This document shows, one piece after another, positions 32,992 through 41,881 of a DNA stretch of 64,000 nt. The first letter of the stretch is position 1. Each line of letters opens with the position of its first letter. Origin of the DNA: Lachnospiraceae bacterium NSJ-143 (GTDB lineage: Bacteria > Bacillota > Clostridia > Lachnospirales > Anaerotignaceae); NCBI GenBank assembly GCA_022867625.1, contig JALIFM010000003.1:124001-188000 (forward strand), read 5' to 3'. Both the position numbers and the translations under genes were made by a program. Under the pieces are notes generated by a model. That model ran no database searches. It had not been told where the DNA came from and saw only the letters and a list, made by a program, of their open reading frames with translations.

Positions 32992-34668
32992 TTATACCTT
33001 TACTCTTGCAACAGTTTCATGCCCTGCCTTATCGCTGGCAAAAAATGTGTATTCTCCTTTGGAATATATACGGAACACACAGGTATTGTCTTTGCCCAAA
33101 GCAAAGGGCTTTCCATTTTTGCCGCCGTCAAACCGGTCAATGCTGTAATTGCCGTTCATATATCTCAGGTACAATAAATCATCGTTAATGTCTGTTACTG
33201 TAACCTTGAGGTACTTTTCTTTTCCCAAAGAATATGTTTCAAGCTTAATTGCCGGGGGCAAATCCTCTATATAGGCATCAGCAGGCACATTAAACTGGCC
33301 ATGCTCCAATGTGGAAACATCATAATTCATAGCGTTTCCCGCGTTAAGAATACCGCCTGTAAGCACCTTTGACTCAAGGGAATCCAGCTTTGAGGCCGAG
33401 TTTAATACTATCTCCTTCACATCCTTAAGCGTTATGTCGTCATAATACGAGTAAACCATGGCGCACACAGCCGATACCATAGGCGCCGCCATTGATGTGC
33501 CTGTCATATACTTATACTGGTTTGAAGGCGCCGTACTCAAAATACGGTTTCCCGGAGCAGCTATATCCACTGATTTTTTTCCGTAATTGGATATCGGGTC
33601 CAGCACTCCGTCTGAGCGGATACTGGCTACAGAGATTATGTTTTCCAAATCGTATGACGAAGGGTACTGCGGTATCTGGTCATTATCAGTGCCTCTGTCA
33701 TTGTTGCCAGATGCCACAACAAAGAGCATTTTCGATTTTGCTATTGTCTTATACAGAGCTGCGTCGTCGTTGAGAGCGGAAATGCTGAGGTTGCATATTA
33801 CCGCGCCGTTATTTTCTGCATAGTTTATAGCCTCTATTATTGAGGAGGTGCTGCCTCCGCCCATCTCGCCGCCAATAACCTTTAAAGGCATTATCTTTAC
33901 ATTGGCGTTTGACGCTATTCCGGCTATGCCCTTTTTATTGTTCCTGACTGCGGCTATTGTGCCTGCTACATGGGTGCCGTGCAGGTCTGTATCTCCAGTA
34001 AAAACATTGGCGTTTTTATTAAAAAAATTGTATCCATAAACATCATCAACATATCCGTTATTGTCATCGTCAATACCGTTTCCCGCAATCTCGCCGTCAT
34101 TAACCCATAAAGCGCCCTTTAAATCCTCATGGTTAATGTCGACTCCAGTGTCAATTACAGCCACAACAGCCCTTCTGCCGCCGTTGTATTTTTCCCATGC
34201 CGGGCCAATGTTTATATCTATGCCGGCTAAAGCACTGTAAAAACCACCGTTATCAGGAGCTGCTGCTGTTTCCTCAAAAAAGTCCGAGCCGCTTTCTTCC
34301 ATCTGAAACGACCCGTCATTTTCAAGCCCCCACTGTTTTAAATAAAGCTCGTCATCAGTCCTGTAAGCTGTGCTTGAATATAAATAATTGGGCTGGACAA
34401 TATCAATCAGCTCATCCTTGGACATCTCGTAAAGGGCATTTTTCAGCTCCTCTTTAGAGCTGTAGGTTTTTGTAGTGCAGCTTCCGTCCTTATACAGCAC
34501 AAGAACCTCATTGTTTTCATATGCCTCCATGTCATATTCCTGGACCACTGCCTGTCCGGTCATTTCAGTCAAATCACCATTTCCCGCGCTCTCACGGGCG
34601 TATAATAAACCGGCGCTTTGCAGAGATACTGAAAGCGCCAAAATAACAGCTGTAAATTTCTTATTCAC
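32992..34668 (-). CDS. Secreted subtilisin-like serine protease (S8) with C-terminal Ig-like domain
   Basis: A 558-residue exported protease, intact, 2.4 kb from the split one. Signal peptide about 1-25; inhibitor-like prodomain about 45-100 (VLVLYKDGS ... DIVQPNY); catalytic Asp 173 (AVIDTGVD), His 230 (DLHGTHVAG), Asn 322 and Ser 392 (TGTSMAAP); then a beta-rich domain of about 90 residues that ends the protein. A Ca-binding type insert GNGIDDDNNGYVDDV is present. It degrades extracellular protein. It is not a paralogue that could replace the split, signal-less enzyme. Confidence 0.94.
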   Translation of the reverse strand: MNKKFTAVILALSVSLQSAGLLYARESAGNGDLTEMTGQAVVQEYDMEAYENNEVLVLYKDGSCTTKTYSSKEELKNALYEMSKDELIDIVQPNYLYSSTAYRTDDELYLKQWGLENDGSFQMEESGSDFFEETAAAPDNGGFYSALAGIDINIGPAWEKYNGGRRAVVAVIDTGVDINHEDLKGALWVNDGEIAGNGIDDDNNGYVDDVYGYNFFNKNANVFTGDTDLHGTHVAGTIAAVRNNKKGIAGIASNANVKIMPLKVIGGEMGGGSTSSIIEAINYAENNGAVICNLSISALNDDAALYKTIAKSKMLFVVASGNNDRGTDNDQIPQYPSSYDLENIISVASIRSDGVLDPISNYGKKSVDIAAPGNRILSTAPSNQYKYMTGTSMAAPMVSAVCAMVYSYYDDITLKDVKEIVLNSASKLDSLESKVLTGGILNAGNAMNYDVSTLEHGQFNVPADAYIEDLPPAIKLETYSLGKEKYLKVTVTDINDDLLYLRYMNGNYSIDRFDGGKNGKPFALGKDNTCVFRIYSKGEYTFFASDKAGHETVARVKV

Positions 34669-34799
34669 CGGCTCACTTCCTTTTTTACTGTTTTATTATA
34701 CTAAATTTAACATAGAAATGTGAACAAATTGAAAATATAAGATAAAATTTACATTTCAGAGAAATATTAAAGAAAATTTAAAAATTTTTTCAAAATTTG

Positions 34800-34828
34800 T
34801 TGACAAAAAATTCACTGTGTGTTAATAT
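34800..34828 (+). promoter_or_regulatory. SigA promoter of tRNA-Lys
   Basis: TTGACA (34800-34805), 17-base spacer, TAATAT (34823-34828), 30 bases before the tRNA. Confidence 0.8.
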
Positions 34829-34858
34829 ACTTCTTGCGTTAAGAAATCAATTAAACAT

Positions 34859-34931
34859 GCGCCTTTAGCTCAGTTGGTAGAGCAGGTGACTCTTAATCAC
34901 AAGGTCCAGGGTTCGAGTCCCTGAAGGCGCA
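34859..34931 (+). tRNA. tRNA-Lys (anticodon CTT)
   Basis: A complete cloverleaf: acceptor GCGCCTT/AAGGCGC, D-arm GCTC/GAGC with AGTTGGTA, anticodon loop CTCTTAA, T-arm CAGGG-TTCGAGT-CCCTG, discriminator A. The first anticodon-stem pair is a G-A mismatch. CCA is not encoded. Confidence 0.96.
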
Positions 34932-34943
34932 TCATTAATCACA

Positions 34944-35068
34944 AGATGCAAAGCGGTATTTTGTGTGCTTAGCCACATGGGGTGCCGTTTTACTTTAGGC
35001 ATCTTTTGTATACAGTATATGTTTGGGGAATGAGGCTCTCCCCTGGCCAATGGCCTGAACCGCTTATA
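34944..35068 (+). ncRNA. Possible structured RNA behind tRNA-Lys
   Basis: AAGATGC/GCATCTT closes an imperfect hairpin (34944-35005) and GGGGA/TCCCC and GGCC/GGCC helices follow; AAGCGGT (34951-34957) can alternatively pair with ACCGCTT (35059-35065). No ORF fits. It may be a small RNA cotranscribed with the tRNA and ended at 35081-35127. The family was not recognised. Confidence 0.3.
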
Positions 35069-35080
35069 AATATAATTTAT

Positions 35081-35127
35081 AGCTGATGGCTTCTGCTTTT
35101 TAAGGCAGAAGGTGTCAGCTTTTTTTG
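35081..35127 (+). terminator. Rho-independent terminator
   Basis: AGCTGA...CTTCTGC paired with GCAGAAG...TCAGCT and a T7 run. It ends the tRNA-Lys transcript. Confidence 0.85.
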
Positions 35128-35174
35128 TACCTGCTGCCGCATATCAATTAATATTATATATCGGGAGGAAAATA

Positions 35175-36356
35175 ATGCTTACAAGTCTTGGATTACTCTT
35201 TTTATCTGGTATGTTTTTGGGATGGATTTTCAGGAGGATAAACCTTCCGCCGCTGATTGGCATGATAATAGCAGGCATAATTACAGGCCCCGGCCTGCTT
35301 GGTCTTTTGAGCGGCACAATACTTGATATTTCAGCCGACCTGAGAAAAACCGCACTTATAATAATACTTACACGCGCCGGCCTCTCGCTGGATTTGAATT
35401 CTCTCAAAAAGGTTGGACGCCCCGCAATTATGATGTGCTTTGTTCCTGCCTGTTTTGAAATGCTTGGCTGTGTAATAATAGCTCCGGTGATATTTGGCAT
35501 AACACGTATCGAGGCCGCAGTGATAGGCTCTGTAATAGCCGCTGTATCTCCTGCTGTAGTCGTACCCAGAATGCTGAGGCTGATGGACGAAAAATACGGC
35601 ACTCAAAAAGGCATACCTCAGATGATAATGGCCGCCGCCTCTGTTGACGATGTGTTTGTAATAGTTTTCTTTACAGCTTTTACTTCCCTTGCAAATGGTG
35701 AAAGCGTATCTCTTTTGAGCTTTGCCCTTATACCGGTTTCTATAGTCTTAGGCATACTCCTTGGCATAGTGTCGGGATTTGTTATGAGCAGGTTTTTTGA
35801 AACTTCAGGCATATCCGTGACAAGCAGGGTTATAGTGATGCTGAGTGTTTCTTTTATGCTTACAGCTCTTGAAAACGCTTTGGCGGGAATAATACCTGTA
35901 GCGTCTCTTATTTCAATAATGGCTATGGGCGCAGCTATACTCAGGCTAAGCCCTGATACAGCAAAAGACCTTTCCTCCAGGTTTGCCCAGCTTTGGATAG
36001 CGGCTGAGATTTTGCTTTTCACCCTTGTTGGGGCTGCTGTAGATATCAGGTACGCGGCAGCGTCATTTGCCGGCGCTATAGCTGTAATAGCGTTTTCTAT
36101 GGTGTTTAGAATGGCTGGAGTACAGATATGCCTGTTTAAAACAATACTCAATAAAAAGGAACGTATTTTCTCTGCTTTCTCGTACATGCCTAAGGCCACT
36201 GTCCAGGCCGCCATAGGAGCAGTTCCCCTCGCTATGGGGCTTAGCTGTGGAGACACGGTGCTTACTGTAGCTGTATGGGCTATATTTATAACCGCGCCTA
36301 CAGGTGCGCTTCTCATGGATACTTCATACAGAAAGCTGCTTGAAAAGGAAGTATAA
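35175..36356 (+). CDS. CPA1-type cation:proton antiporter
   Basis: A 393-residue protein with about 12 membrane helices, of the Na+/H+ exchanger superfamily. LPPLIGMIIAGIITGPGLLG is the characteristic first broken helix; AAASVDDVFVIVFF carries the paired ion-binding Asp residues; MPKATVQAAIGAVPLA is the late conserved helix. GGGAGG lies 7 bases before ATG 35175; an earlier in-frame start at 35112 lies inside the tRNA terminator region. The exchanged ion (Na+ or K+) is not decidable. The first unit of the tandem array serves as its terminator. Confidence 0.9.
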   Translation: MLTSLGLLFLSGMFLGWIFRRINLPPLIGMIIAGIITGPGLLGLLSGTILDISADLRKTALIIILTRAGLSLDLNSLKKVGRPAIMMCFVPACFEMLGCVIIAPVIFGITRIEAAVIGSVIAAVSPAVVVPRMLRLMDEKYGTQKGIPQMIMAAASVDDVFVIVFFTAFTSLANGESVSLLSFALIPVSIVLGILLGIVSGFVMSRFFETSGISVTSRVIVMLSVSFMLTALENALAGIIPVASLISIMAMGAAILRLSPDTAKDLSSRFAQLWIAAEILLFTLVGAAVDIRYAAASFAGAIAVIAFSMVFRMAGVQICLFKTILNKKERIFSAFSYMPKATVQAAIGAVPLAMGLSCGDTVLTVAVWAIFITAPTGALLMDTSYRKLLEKEV

Positions 36357-36367
36357 ATTAAATTGAA

Positions 36368-37313
36368 CATGAAAAAGCCTCTGTGGGGTAACAGAGACTT
36401 TTTCTTTCCTTGGGGAAGGATGGTATTATGAATTGCTTTTTTAGGGGTTTATTTCTTATTGGGGGTTGTAAGAGCTTCTTGTCTCTTACAGGTTTTATTA
36501 TCCTATACAGTTGTTAACCGCGTATTTATTTTCTGTAAACAATCTGTAAACCCGTATTTTTTATTTTTGCCACATGAAAAAGCCCCTGTGGGGTAACAGA
36601 GGCTTTTTCTTTCCTTGGGGAAGGATAGTATTATGAATTGCTTTTTTTAGGGGTTTATTTCTTATTGGGGGTTGTAAGAGCTTCTTGTCTCTTACAGGTT
36701 TTATTATCCTATACAGTTGTTAACCGCGTATTTATTTTCTGTAAACAATTTGTAAACCCGTATTTTTTATTTTTGCCACATGAAAAAGCCCCTGTGGGGT
36801 AACAGAGACTTTTTCTTTCCTTGGGGAAGGATGGTATTATGAATTGCTTTTTTTAGGGGTTTATTTCTTATTGGGGGTTGTAAGAGCTTCTTGTCTCTTA
36901 CAGGTTTTATTATCCTATACAGTTGTTAACCGCGTATTTATTTTCTGTAAACAATTTGTAAACCCGTATTTTTTATTTTTGCCACATGAAAAAGCCCCTG
37001 TGGGGTAACAGAGGCTTTTTCTTTCCTTGGGGAAGGATAGTATTATGAATTGCTTTTTTTAGGGGTTTATTTCTTATTGGGGGTTGTAAGAGCTTCTTGT
37101 CTCTTACAGGTTTTATTATCCTATACAGTTGTTAACCGCGTATTTATTTTCTGTAAACAATCTGTGAACCCGTATTTCTTATTTTTGCCACATGAAAAAG
37201 CCCCTGTGGGGTAACAGAGACTTTTTCTTTCCTTGGGGAAGGATGGTATTATGAATTGCTTTTTTTAGGGGTTTATTTCTTATTGGGGTTGTAAGAGCTT
37301 CTCATCTCTTACA
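36368..37313. repeat. Tandem array of about 206-bp units, 4.6 copies
   Basis: Units start with CATGAAAAAGCC at 36368, 36573, 36779, 36985 and 37191 (periods 205, 206, 206, 206); the fifth copy loses similarity near 37313. Each unit holds a terminator-like hairpin (AAAAAGCC..CTGT / ACAG..CTTTTT), a TGTAAGAG/CTCTTACA hairpin, and TTGTTAACCG ... TGTAAACAAT. Copies 1, 3, 5 share GGATGG and ACAGAGAC; copies 2, 4 share GGATAG and ACAGAGGC, so the array grew by copying a two-unit block. No open frame runs through it. Confidence 0.93.
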
Positions 37314-37450
37314 GTTTCAATTATGCAGTAAAATTGTTAATCCAATATATACAATCTGTGAACAATTTGTAAATAACAGCTTAAAATTTTCTAATAATAA
37401 AATGTCGAAAACTGTACATGCCTGCTGCATAAAAACAGTTAAAAAAACTG

Positions 37451-37478
37451 TTGACATTCACGGTTACATGACTATAAT
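37451..37478 (+). promoter_or_regulatory. SigA promoter of the MarR-ABC operon
   Basis: Consensus TTGACA (37451-37456), 16-base spacer, consensus TATAAT (37473-37478). Confidence 0.88.
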
Positions 37479-37490
37479 AGTAATAACAAC

Positions 37491-37510
37491 AATGTTAGTT
37501 TGCTAACATT
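37491..37510. promoter_or_regulatory. MarR operator 1
   Basis: AATGTTAG-TTTG-CTAACATT, 8-bp arms, over the transcription start of the MarR-ABC operon. Confidence 0.75.
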
Positions 37511-37562
37511 TATATTCAAGCTATACCCTATGGCCTTAAACGGCCTTTTTACCGCCCCAATA

Positions 37563-37578
37563 TGTTAGCTTGCTAACA
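37563..37578. promoter_or_regulatory. MarR operator 2
   Basis: TGTTAG-CTTG-CTAACA, the same half-sites, 70 bases downstream of operator 1 in the untranslated leader. Confidence 0.72.
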
Positions 37579-37681
37579 ATAAATTTTAACATAAAAGCAA
37601 TTACGGGACGGCTGGTGATTATAGCTCTAAAATTCTGTCAATTAATCCAAACATCAATTAATTTGAAAGGTTATGGTAATA

Positions 37682-38128
37682 ATGAAGGACAAACACGAGG
37701 CTGGTCTTGCTATAAAAGAGCTGTCAAACCTTATGCGCAGAGCAACATTCGGCTGCAAAAGGCCAGAGAACAATGTGACAATGATGCAGGGCTGGGTAAT
37801 AGAATATCTTTGCAGAAAGTCGGAGGAGGATGTGTTCCAGAAAGACATAGAAAGCAGGTTTGGCATACGCCGCTCCACGGCAACTACAATACTGAAGCTC
37901 ATGGAAAAGGACGGCCTTATAGAAAGGTCAAAGGTTGACTACGATGCCAGGCTCAAAAAAATCTGTGTTACCGAAAAGGCCAAAAAAATTAATGAGTACG
38001 TTTATTCAAGGATAGTTGAGACAGAAAAAATAATGCTGCGCGGAATATCTGAGAGTGAGCTTGAGATATTCTTTACCATAACAGATAAAATGAAAAATAA
38101 CCTTCTCTCCATTTCACGCAGCGAATAA
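37682..38128 (+). CDS. MarR family regulator of an ABC exporter
   Basis: A 148-residue MarR protein. The winged helix is in QKDIESRFGIRRSTATTILKLMEKDGLI and the wing KVDYDARLKKICVTEKA, seen by the RRSTATTILK recognition helix and the DxRxK wing. ATG 37682 stands 11 bases after AAAGG; an ATG at 37673 is only 2 bases from it. It is the first gene of the operon with two ABC half-transporters; the twin TGTTAG..CTAACA sites upstream are its likely target. Confidence 0.9.
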   Translation: MKDKHEAGLAIKELSNLMRRATFGCKRPENNVTMMQGWVIEYLCRKSEEDVFQKDIESRFGIRRSTATTILKLMEKDGLIERSKVDYDARLKKICVTEKAKKINEYVYSRIVETEKIMLRGISESELEIFFTITDKMKNNLLSISRSE

Positions 38129-38174
38129 CAAGCCCATATCACAAAATTTTATCACAGACAAAGGAGGGTAAATA

Positions 38175-39902
38175 ATGATAAACCGGCTTTCAAAATCAAT
38201 ACGCCAGTACAGGAAAGTTTCTCTGCTGGCACCGTTTTTTGTAACTCTTGAGGTAATTATGGAAGTTCTTGTACCTACCATAATGGCTTACCTTATAGAC
38301 AACGGAATAAACAAAGGCGATATGAACGCTATAGGCAGAATCGGTTTTATATTAATTATCGCCTGTATATTATCCCTTATTTTCGGCGTGCTTTCCGGAA
38401 AATACGCCGCTGAGGCGTCTACAGGCTTTGCCGCCAACCTGAGAAAAGACATGTTTTACAGGGTACAGGACTTTTCATTCGCAAACATCGACAAATTCTC
38501 ATCGTCGAGCATTGTAACAAGGCTTACCACCGACATCACAAACCTTCAGAATGCTTACCAGATGATAGTAAGGGTTGCTGTGCGCTGCCCCGTTATGCTT
38601 GTGTTTGCCCTTATAATGGCGTTTAACGTAAACCACAAGCTTGCCCTTGTGTTCCTTTCAGCAATACCAATACTCGGAGTAGGTATATTTTTCATTATGA
38701 AAAACGCCCACCCTGTTTTTGAAAAGGTATTTAAAATGTATGATTCCCTCAACCTCGTTGTACAGGAAAACCTGAGGGGTATGAGGGTTGTAAAATCATT
38801 TGTAAGGGAAGACTTTGAGGAAAAAAAGTTTAAGAATGTGTCAAAGGATATATACGACAACTCTACAAAGGCCGAAAAGCTGCTCATGTTCAATATGCCC
38901 CTTATGCAGTTTGCCATGTATGGCTGCATACTGCTCATATCATGGTTCGGGGCAAAGCTTATACTTACAGACTCAATGACAACAGGCGAGCTTATGAGCA
39001 TGTTCTCATACGCCACACAGATACTTATGAGCCTTATGATGTTTTCTATGGTATTTGTCATGGTGACAATGTCAAGAGCGTCTGCCGAAAGGATAAGCGA
39101 GATACTTGACGAGGAGAGTACGCTCAAAAACAACAGCCACCCTGTTTTTGATGTCAGAGACGGCAGTGTCGACTTTGAAAACGTGTTTTTCAGCTATTCA
39201 GACACGGACTCCGCCCCTGTATTAAACAATATAAGCCTGAGCATAAAATCCGGCGATACAATAGGCATAATTGGAGGTACCGGAAGCTCCAAATCCAGCC
39301 TTGTTCAGCTTATACCGAGGCTTTTTGATGTTACCGGCGGAACAGTAAGGGTTGGCGGAGTTGATGTCAGGGATTACGACATTGAAACCCTCAGAGACGC
39401 CGTGTCCATGGTGTTGCAGAAAAACGAGCTCTTTTCGGGAACCATAAAGGACAATATACGCTGGGGCGACGAAAACGCTTCAGATAAGGATATAGAACGT
39501 GTATGTAAACTTGCTCAGGCACACGAGTTTATAAAGGACTTTCCTGACGGCTATGACACCTATATCGAACAGGGCGGCAGCAACGTTTCCGGCGGACAAA
39601 AGCAGAGGCTGTGTATTGCAAGGGCACTGCTTAAAAAGCCGAAGATACTGATTCTCGACGATTCCACAAGCGCGGTAGATACAAAAACCGATTCGCTTAT
39701 ACGCAGGGCTTTTGCCGAGGAAATACCTGACACGACAAAAATAATAATCGCTCAGAGAATATCCTCCGTACAGGATTCCGACAAAATAATAATACTCGAA
39801 AACGGCCATATCGACTCTATGGGAACCCATAGCGAGCTTATGGAAACAAGCGATATCTACAGGGAACTGTATTACTCACAGATGAAAGGCGGTGAAGAGT
39901 AA
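38175..39902 (+). CDS. ABC exporter half-transporter A (membrane plus ATPase)
   Basis: A 575-residue fused permease-ATPase. Six membrane helices lie in residues 1-310; the nucleotide-binding domain has Walker A GGTGSSKSS, Q-loop VLQKNELFSGT, signature VSGGQKQR, Walker B ILILDDSTS and a switch region with IAQRIS, where the usual His after IA is Gln. Walker B ends in Asp instead of the catalytic Glu, so this half is likely the degenerate ATP site of a heterodimeric exporter (BmrC/D-like). GGAGGG precedes the ATG. It overlaps the next gene by one base. Confidence 0.93.
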   Translation: MINRLSKSIRQYRKVSLLAPFFVTLEVIMEVLVPTIMAYLIDNGINKGDMNAIGRIGFILIIACILSLIFGVLSGKYAAEASTGFAANLRKDMFYRVQDFSFANIDKFSSSSIVTRLTTDITNLQNAYQMIVRVAVRCPVMLVFALIMAFNVNHKLALVFLSAIPILGVGIFFIMKNAHPVFEKVFKMYDSLNLVVQENLRGMRVVKSFVREDFEEKKFKNVSKDIYDNSTKAEKLLMFNMPLMQFAMYGCILLISWFGAKLILTDSMTTGELMSMFSYATQILMSLMMFSMVFVMVTMSRASAERISEILDEESTLKNNSHPVFDVRDGSVDFENVFFSYSDTDSAPVLNNISLSIKSGDTIGIIGGTGSSKSSLVQLIPRLFDVTGGTVRVGGVDVRDYDIETLRDAVSMVLQKNELFSGTIKDNIRWGDENASDKDIERVCKLAQAHEFIKDFPDGYDTYIEQGGSNVSGGQKQRLCIARALLKKPKILILDDSTSAVDTKTDSLIRRAFAEEIPDTTKIIIAQRISSVQDSDKIIILENGHIDSMGTHSELMETSDIYRELYYSQMKGGEE

Positions 39903-41800
39903 TGCCGGGAGGAAGAAAATTTACACCGAGAACCAGAAAACTGTCCAAACGTGACGCTGATACTGTAAAGCGTCTTATGACCTATTTTGCAAAATATAAA
40001 TTCCGTTTTACTCTGGTGCTGGCATGTATTGTAATAAGCGCCGTGGCGTCAGTTGCTGGCTCGCTTTTTATAAAAGTGCTTATAGACCAGTATATATCAC
40101 CTATGCTTTTAAGCCCTGAGCCTTCATTCGCCCCGCTTATGGGCGCCATAGCAAGAATGGCGGCTCTCTACGCTCTGGGCGTTTTATCCACATTTGCCTA
40201 TTCAAGGCTTATGGTATCCATAGCGCAGGGAATATTAAAGACTATACGTGACGACATGTTCACCCACATGCAGTCTCTGCCGGTAAAATATTTTGATACC
40301 CATACCTTCGGCGATGTTATGAGCCGCTACACAAACGATACCGATACCCTCAGGCAGATGATATCCATGGCCATACCACAGATGTTTTCAGCTGTAATAA
40401 CAGTAGCAGCTGTATTTACAGCCATGGTAACCACAAGTATTTACCTTACAGCGTTTGTGCTCGTAATGCTCATTATAATGCTCAGGACAACAAAATTCAT
40501 AGGCTCAAAGAGCGGCCAGTACTTTATAAAGCAGCAGGTGGCCCTTGGAAAAATAAACGGGTATATAGAAGAAATGATAAACGGCCAGAAGGTAGTTAAG
40601 GTCTTTTGCCACGAGGATAAAGCCAAGGAGGAGTTTGACGCCCTTAATGACAATATGAGAGATGTATCCTCCAAGGCAAACAAGTTTGCCAACATACTCA
40701 TGCCTGTTATGAGCAATATAGGAAACCTTCAGTATGTCATAATCGCCATGGCCGGAGGCGCTCTTGCAATAGGCGGCGTTGGCAGTCTTACACTGGGCGC
40801 CATAGCAAGCTTCCTTCAGCTCAGCAGAAGCTTTACAATGCCTATAAGCCAGATTTCAAACCAGTTTAACTCAATAGTAATGGCGCTTGCAGGAGCAGAG
40901 AGAATATTTAACCTTATGGACGAACAGCCGGAAACGGACAATGGCCATGTAACTCTCACAAATGCACAGTACAATTCCAAAAACGAGATTGTACCATCTG
41001 ACAGCTACACAGGTATGTGGGCATGGAAATGCCCTGATACAGACGGCGGCTTCAGGTATGTCAAGGTTGAAGGCGATGTCAGGTTTGACGATGTTGATTT
41101 CGGCTATGAGGAGAACAAGACAATACTCCACGATATCACTCTGTTTGCCAAGCCCGGCCAGAAGGTAGCCTTTGTAGGTGCAACCGGCGCCGGAAAGACA
41201 ACTATAACAAACCTTATAAACAGGTTTTATGACATAGCCGACGGCAAAATACAGTATGACGGCATAAATATAAACATCATCAAAAAAGATGACTTAAGGC
41301 GTTCTCTTGGCATTGTGCTTCAGGACACCAGCCTGTTTACAGGCACTGTTATGGAAAACATACGCTACGGTCGGTTAGATGCCACAGATGAGGACGTATA
41401 CGCGGCAGCGAAGCTCACAAACGCAGACGGGTTCATACGCATGCTTCCTGAGGGTTACAATACTGTAATCTCCGGCAGCGGCTCAGAGCTGAGTCAGGGC
41501 CAGAAGCAGCTTATAACAATAGCCCGCGCTGCTGTTGCCAATCCGCCGGTAATGATACTCGACGAGGCCACATCAAGCATCGACACCCGTACCGAGTCCA
41601 TTGTTCAAAAGGGCATGGACGCTCTTATGCACGGCAGGACAGTGTTTGTAATAGCACACAGACTTTCCACTGTGCAGAACTCAGACGTAATAATGGTCCT
41701 TGACCACGGCCATATTATAGAAAGAGGAAACCATGAGCAGCTTATAGCCGAAAAGGGCGTTTATTACAGGCTCTATACCGGAGCGTTTGAGATGGAATAA
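39902..41800 (+). CDS. ABC exporter half-transporter B (membrane plus ATPase)
   Basis: A 632-residue partner of half-transporter A. Six helices (about 30-340), then an ATPase with Walker A GATGAGKTT, Q-loop VLQDTSLFTGT, signature LSQGQKQ, Walker B MILDEATS with the catalytic Glu, and switch IAHRLS. Residues about 345-395 form an insert (NAQYNSKNEIVPSDSYTGMW) between the domains, typical of this partner. It holds the competent Walker B/H-loop of the pair. Multidrug or peptide export is the usual role; substrate unknown. Confidence 0.94.
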   Translation: MPGGRKFTPRTRKLSKRDADTVKRLMTYFAKYKFRFTLVLACIVISAVASVAGSLFIKVLIDQYISPMLLSPEPSFAPLMGAIARMAALYALGVLSTFAYSRLMVSIAQGILKTIRDDMFTHMQSLPVKYFDTHTFGDVMSRYTNDTDTLRQMISMAIPQMFSAVITVAAVFTAMVTTSIYLTAFVLVMLIIMLRTTKFIGSKSGQYFIKQQVALGKINGYIEEMINGQKVVKVFCHEDKAKEEFDALNDNMRDVSSKANKFANILMPVMSNIGNLQYVIIAMAGGALAIGGVGSLTLGAIASFLQLSRSFTMPISQISNQFNSIVMALAGAERIFNLMDEQPETDNGHVTLTNAQYNSKNEIVPSDSYTGMWAWKCPDTDGGFRYVKVEGDVRFDDVDFGYEENKTILHDITLFAKPGQKVAFVGATGAGKTTITNLINRFYDIADGKIQYDGININIIKKDDLRRSLGIVLQDTSLFTGTVMENIRYGRLDATDEDVYAAAKLTNADGFIRMLPEGYNTVISGSGSELSQGQKQLITIARAAVANPPVMILDEATSSIDTRTESIVQKGMDALMHGRTVFVIAHRLSTVQNSDVIMVLDHGHIIERGNHEQLIAEKGVYYRLYTGAFEME

Positions 41801-41820
41801 AGATTATACTGCAAATTAAA

Positions 41821-41849
41821 AACAGGGCGTACAACTGCCCTGTTTTTTT
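41821..41849 (+). terminator. Terminator of the MarR-ABC operon
   Basis: AACAGGGC, 8-base loop, GCCCTGTT followed by T6. Confidence 0.88.
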
Positions 41850-41881
41850 GCGTTCTGCTGTGTATCAATATTTACACCCCG

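Noticed and set aside
32992-34668. Intact secreted subtilase as a second copy of the split protease
   Set aside because: It has a signal peptide, prodomain and C-terminal domain and only the family motifs in common, so it is not a duplicate.
34865-35050. Minus-strand ORF of 61 codons ending in GTRTLDLVIKSHLLYQLS
   Set aside because: It lies over tRNA-Lys; such peptides are a well-known artefact of reading tRNA genes backwards.
36368-37313. CRISPR array
   Set aside because: Units are 205-206 bp and nearly identical throughout, without short repeats and unique spacers; no cas gene is near.
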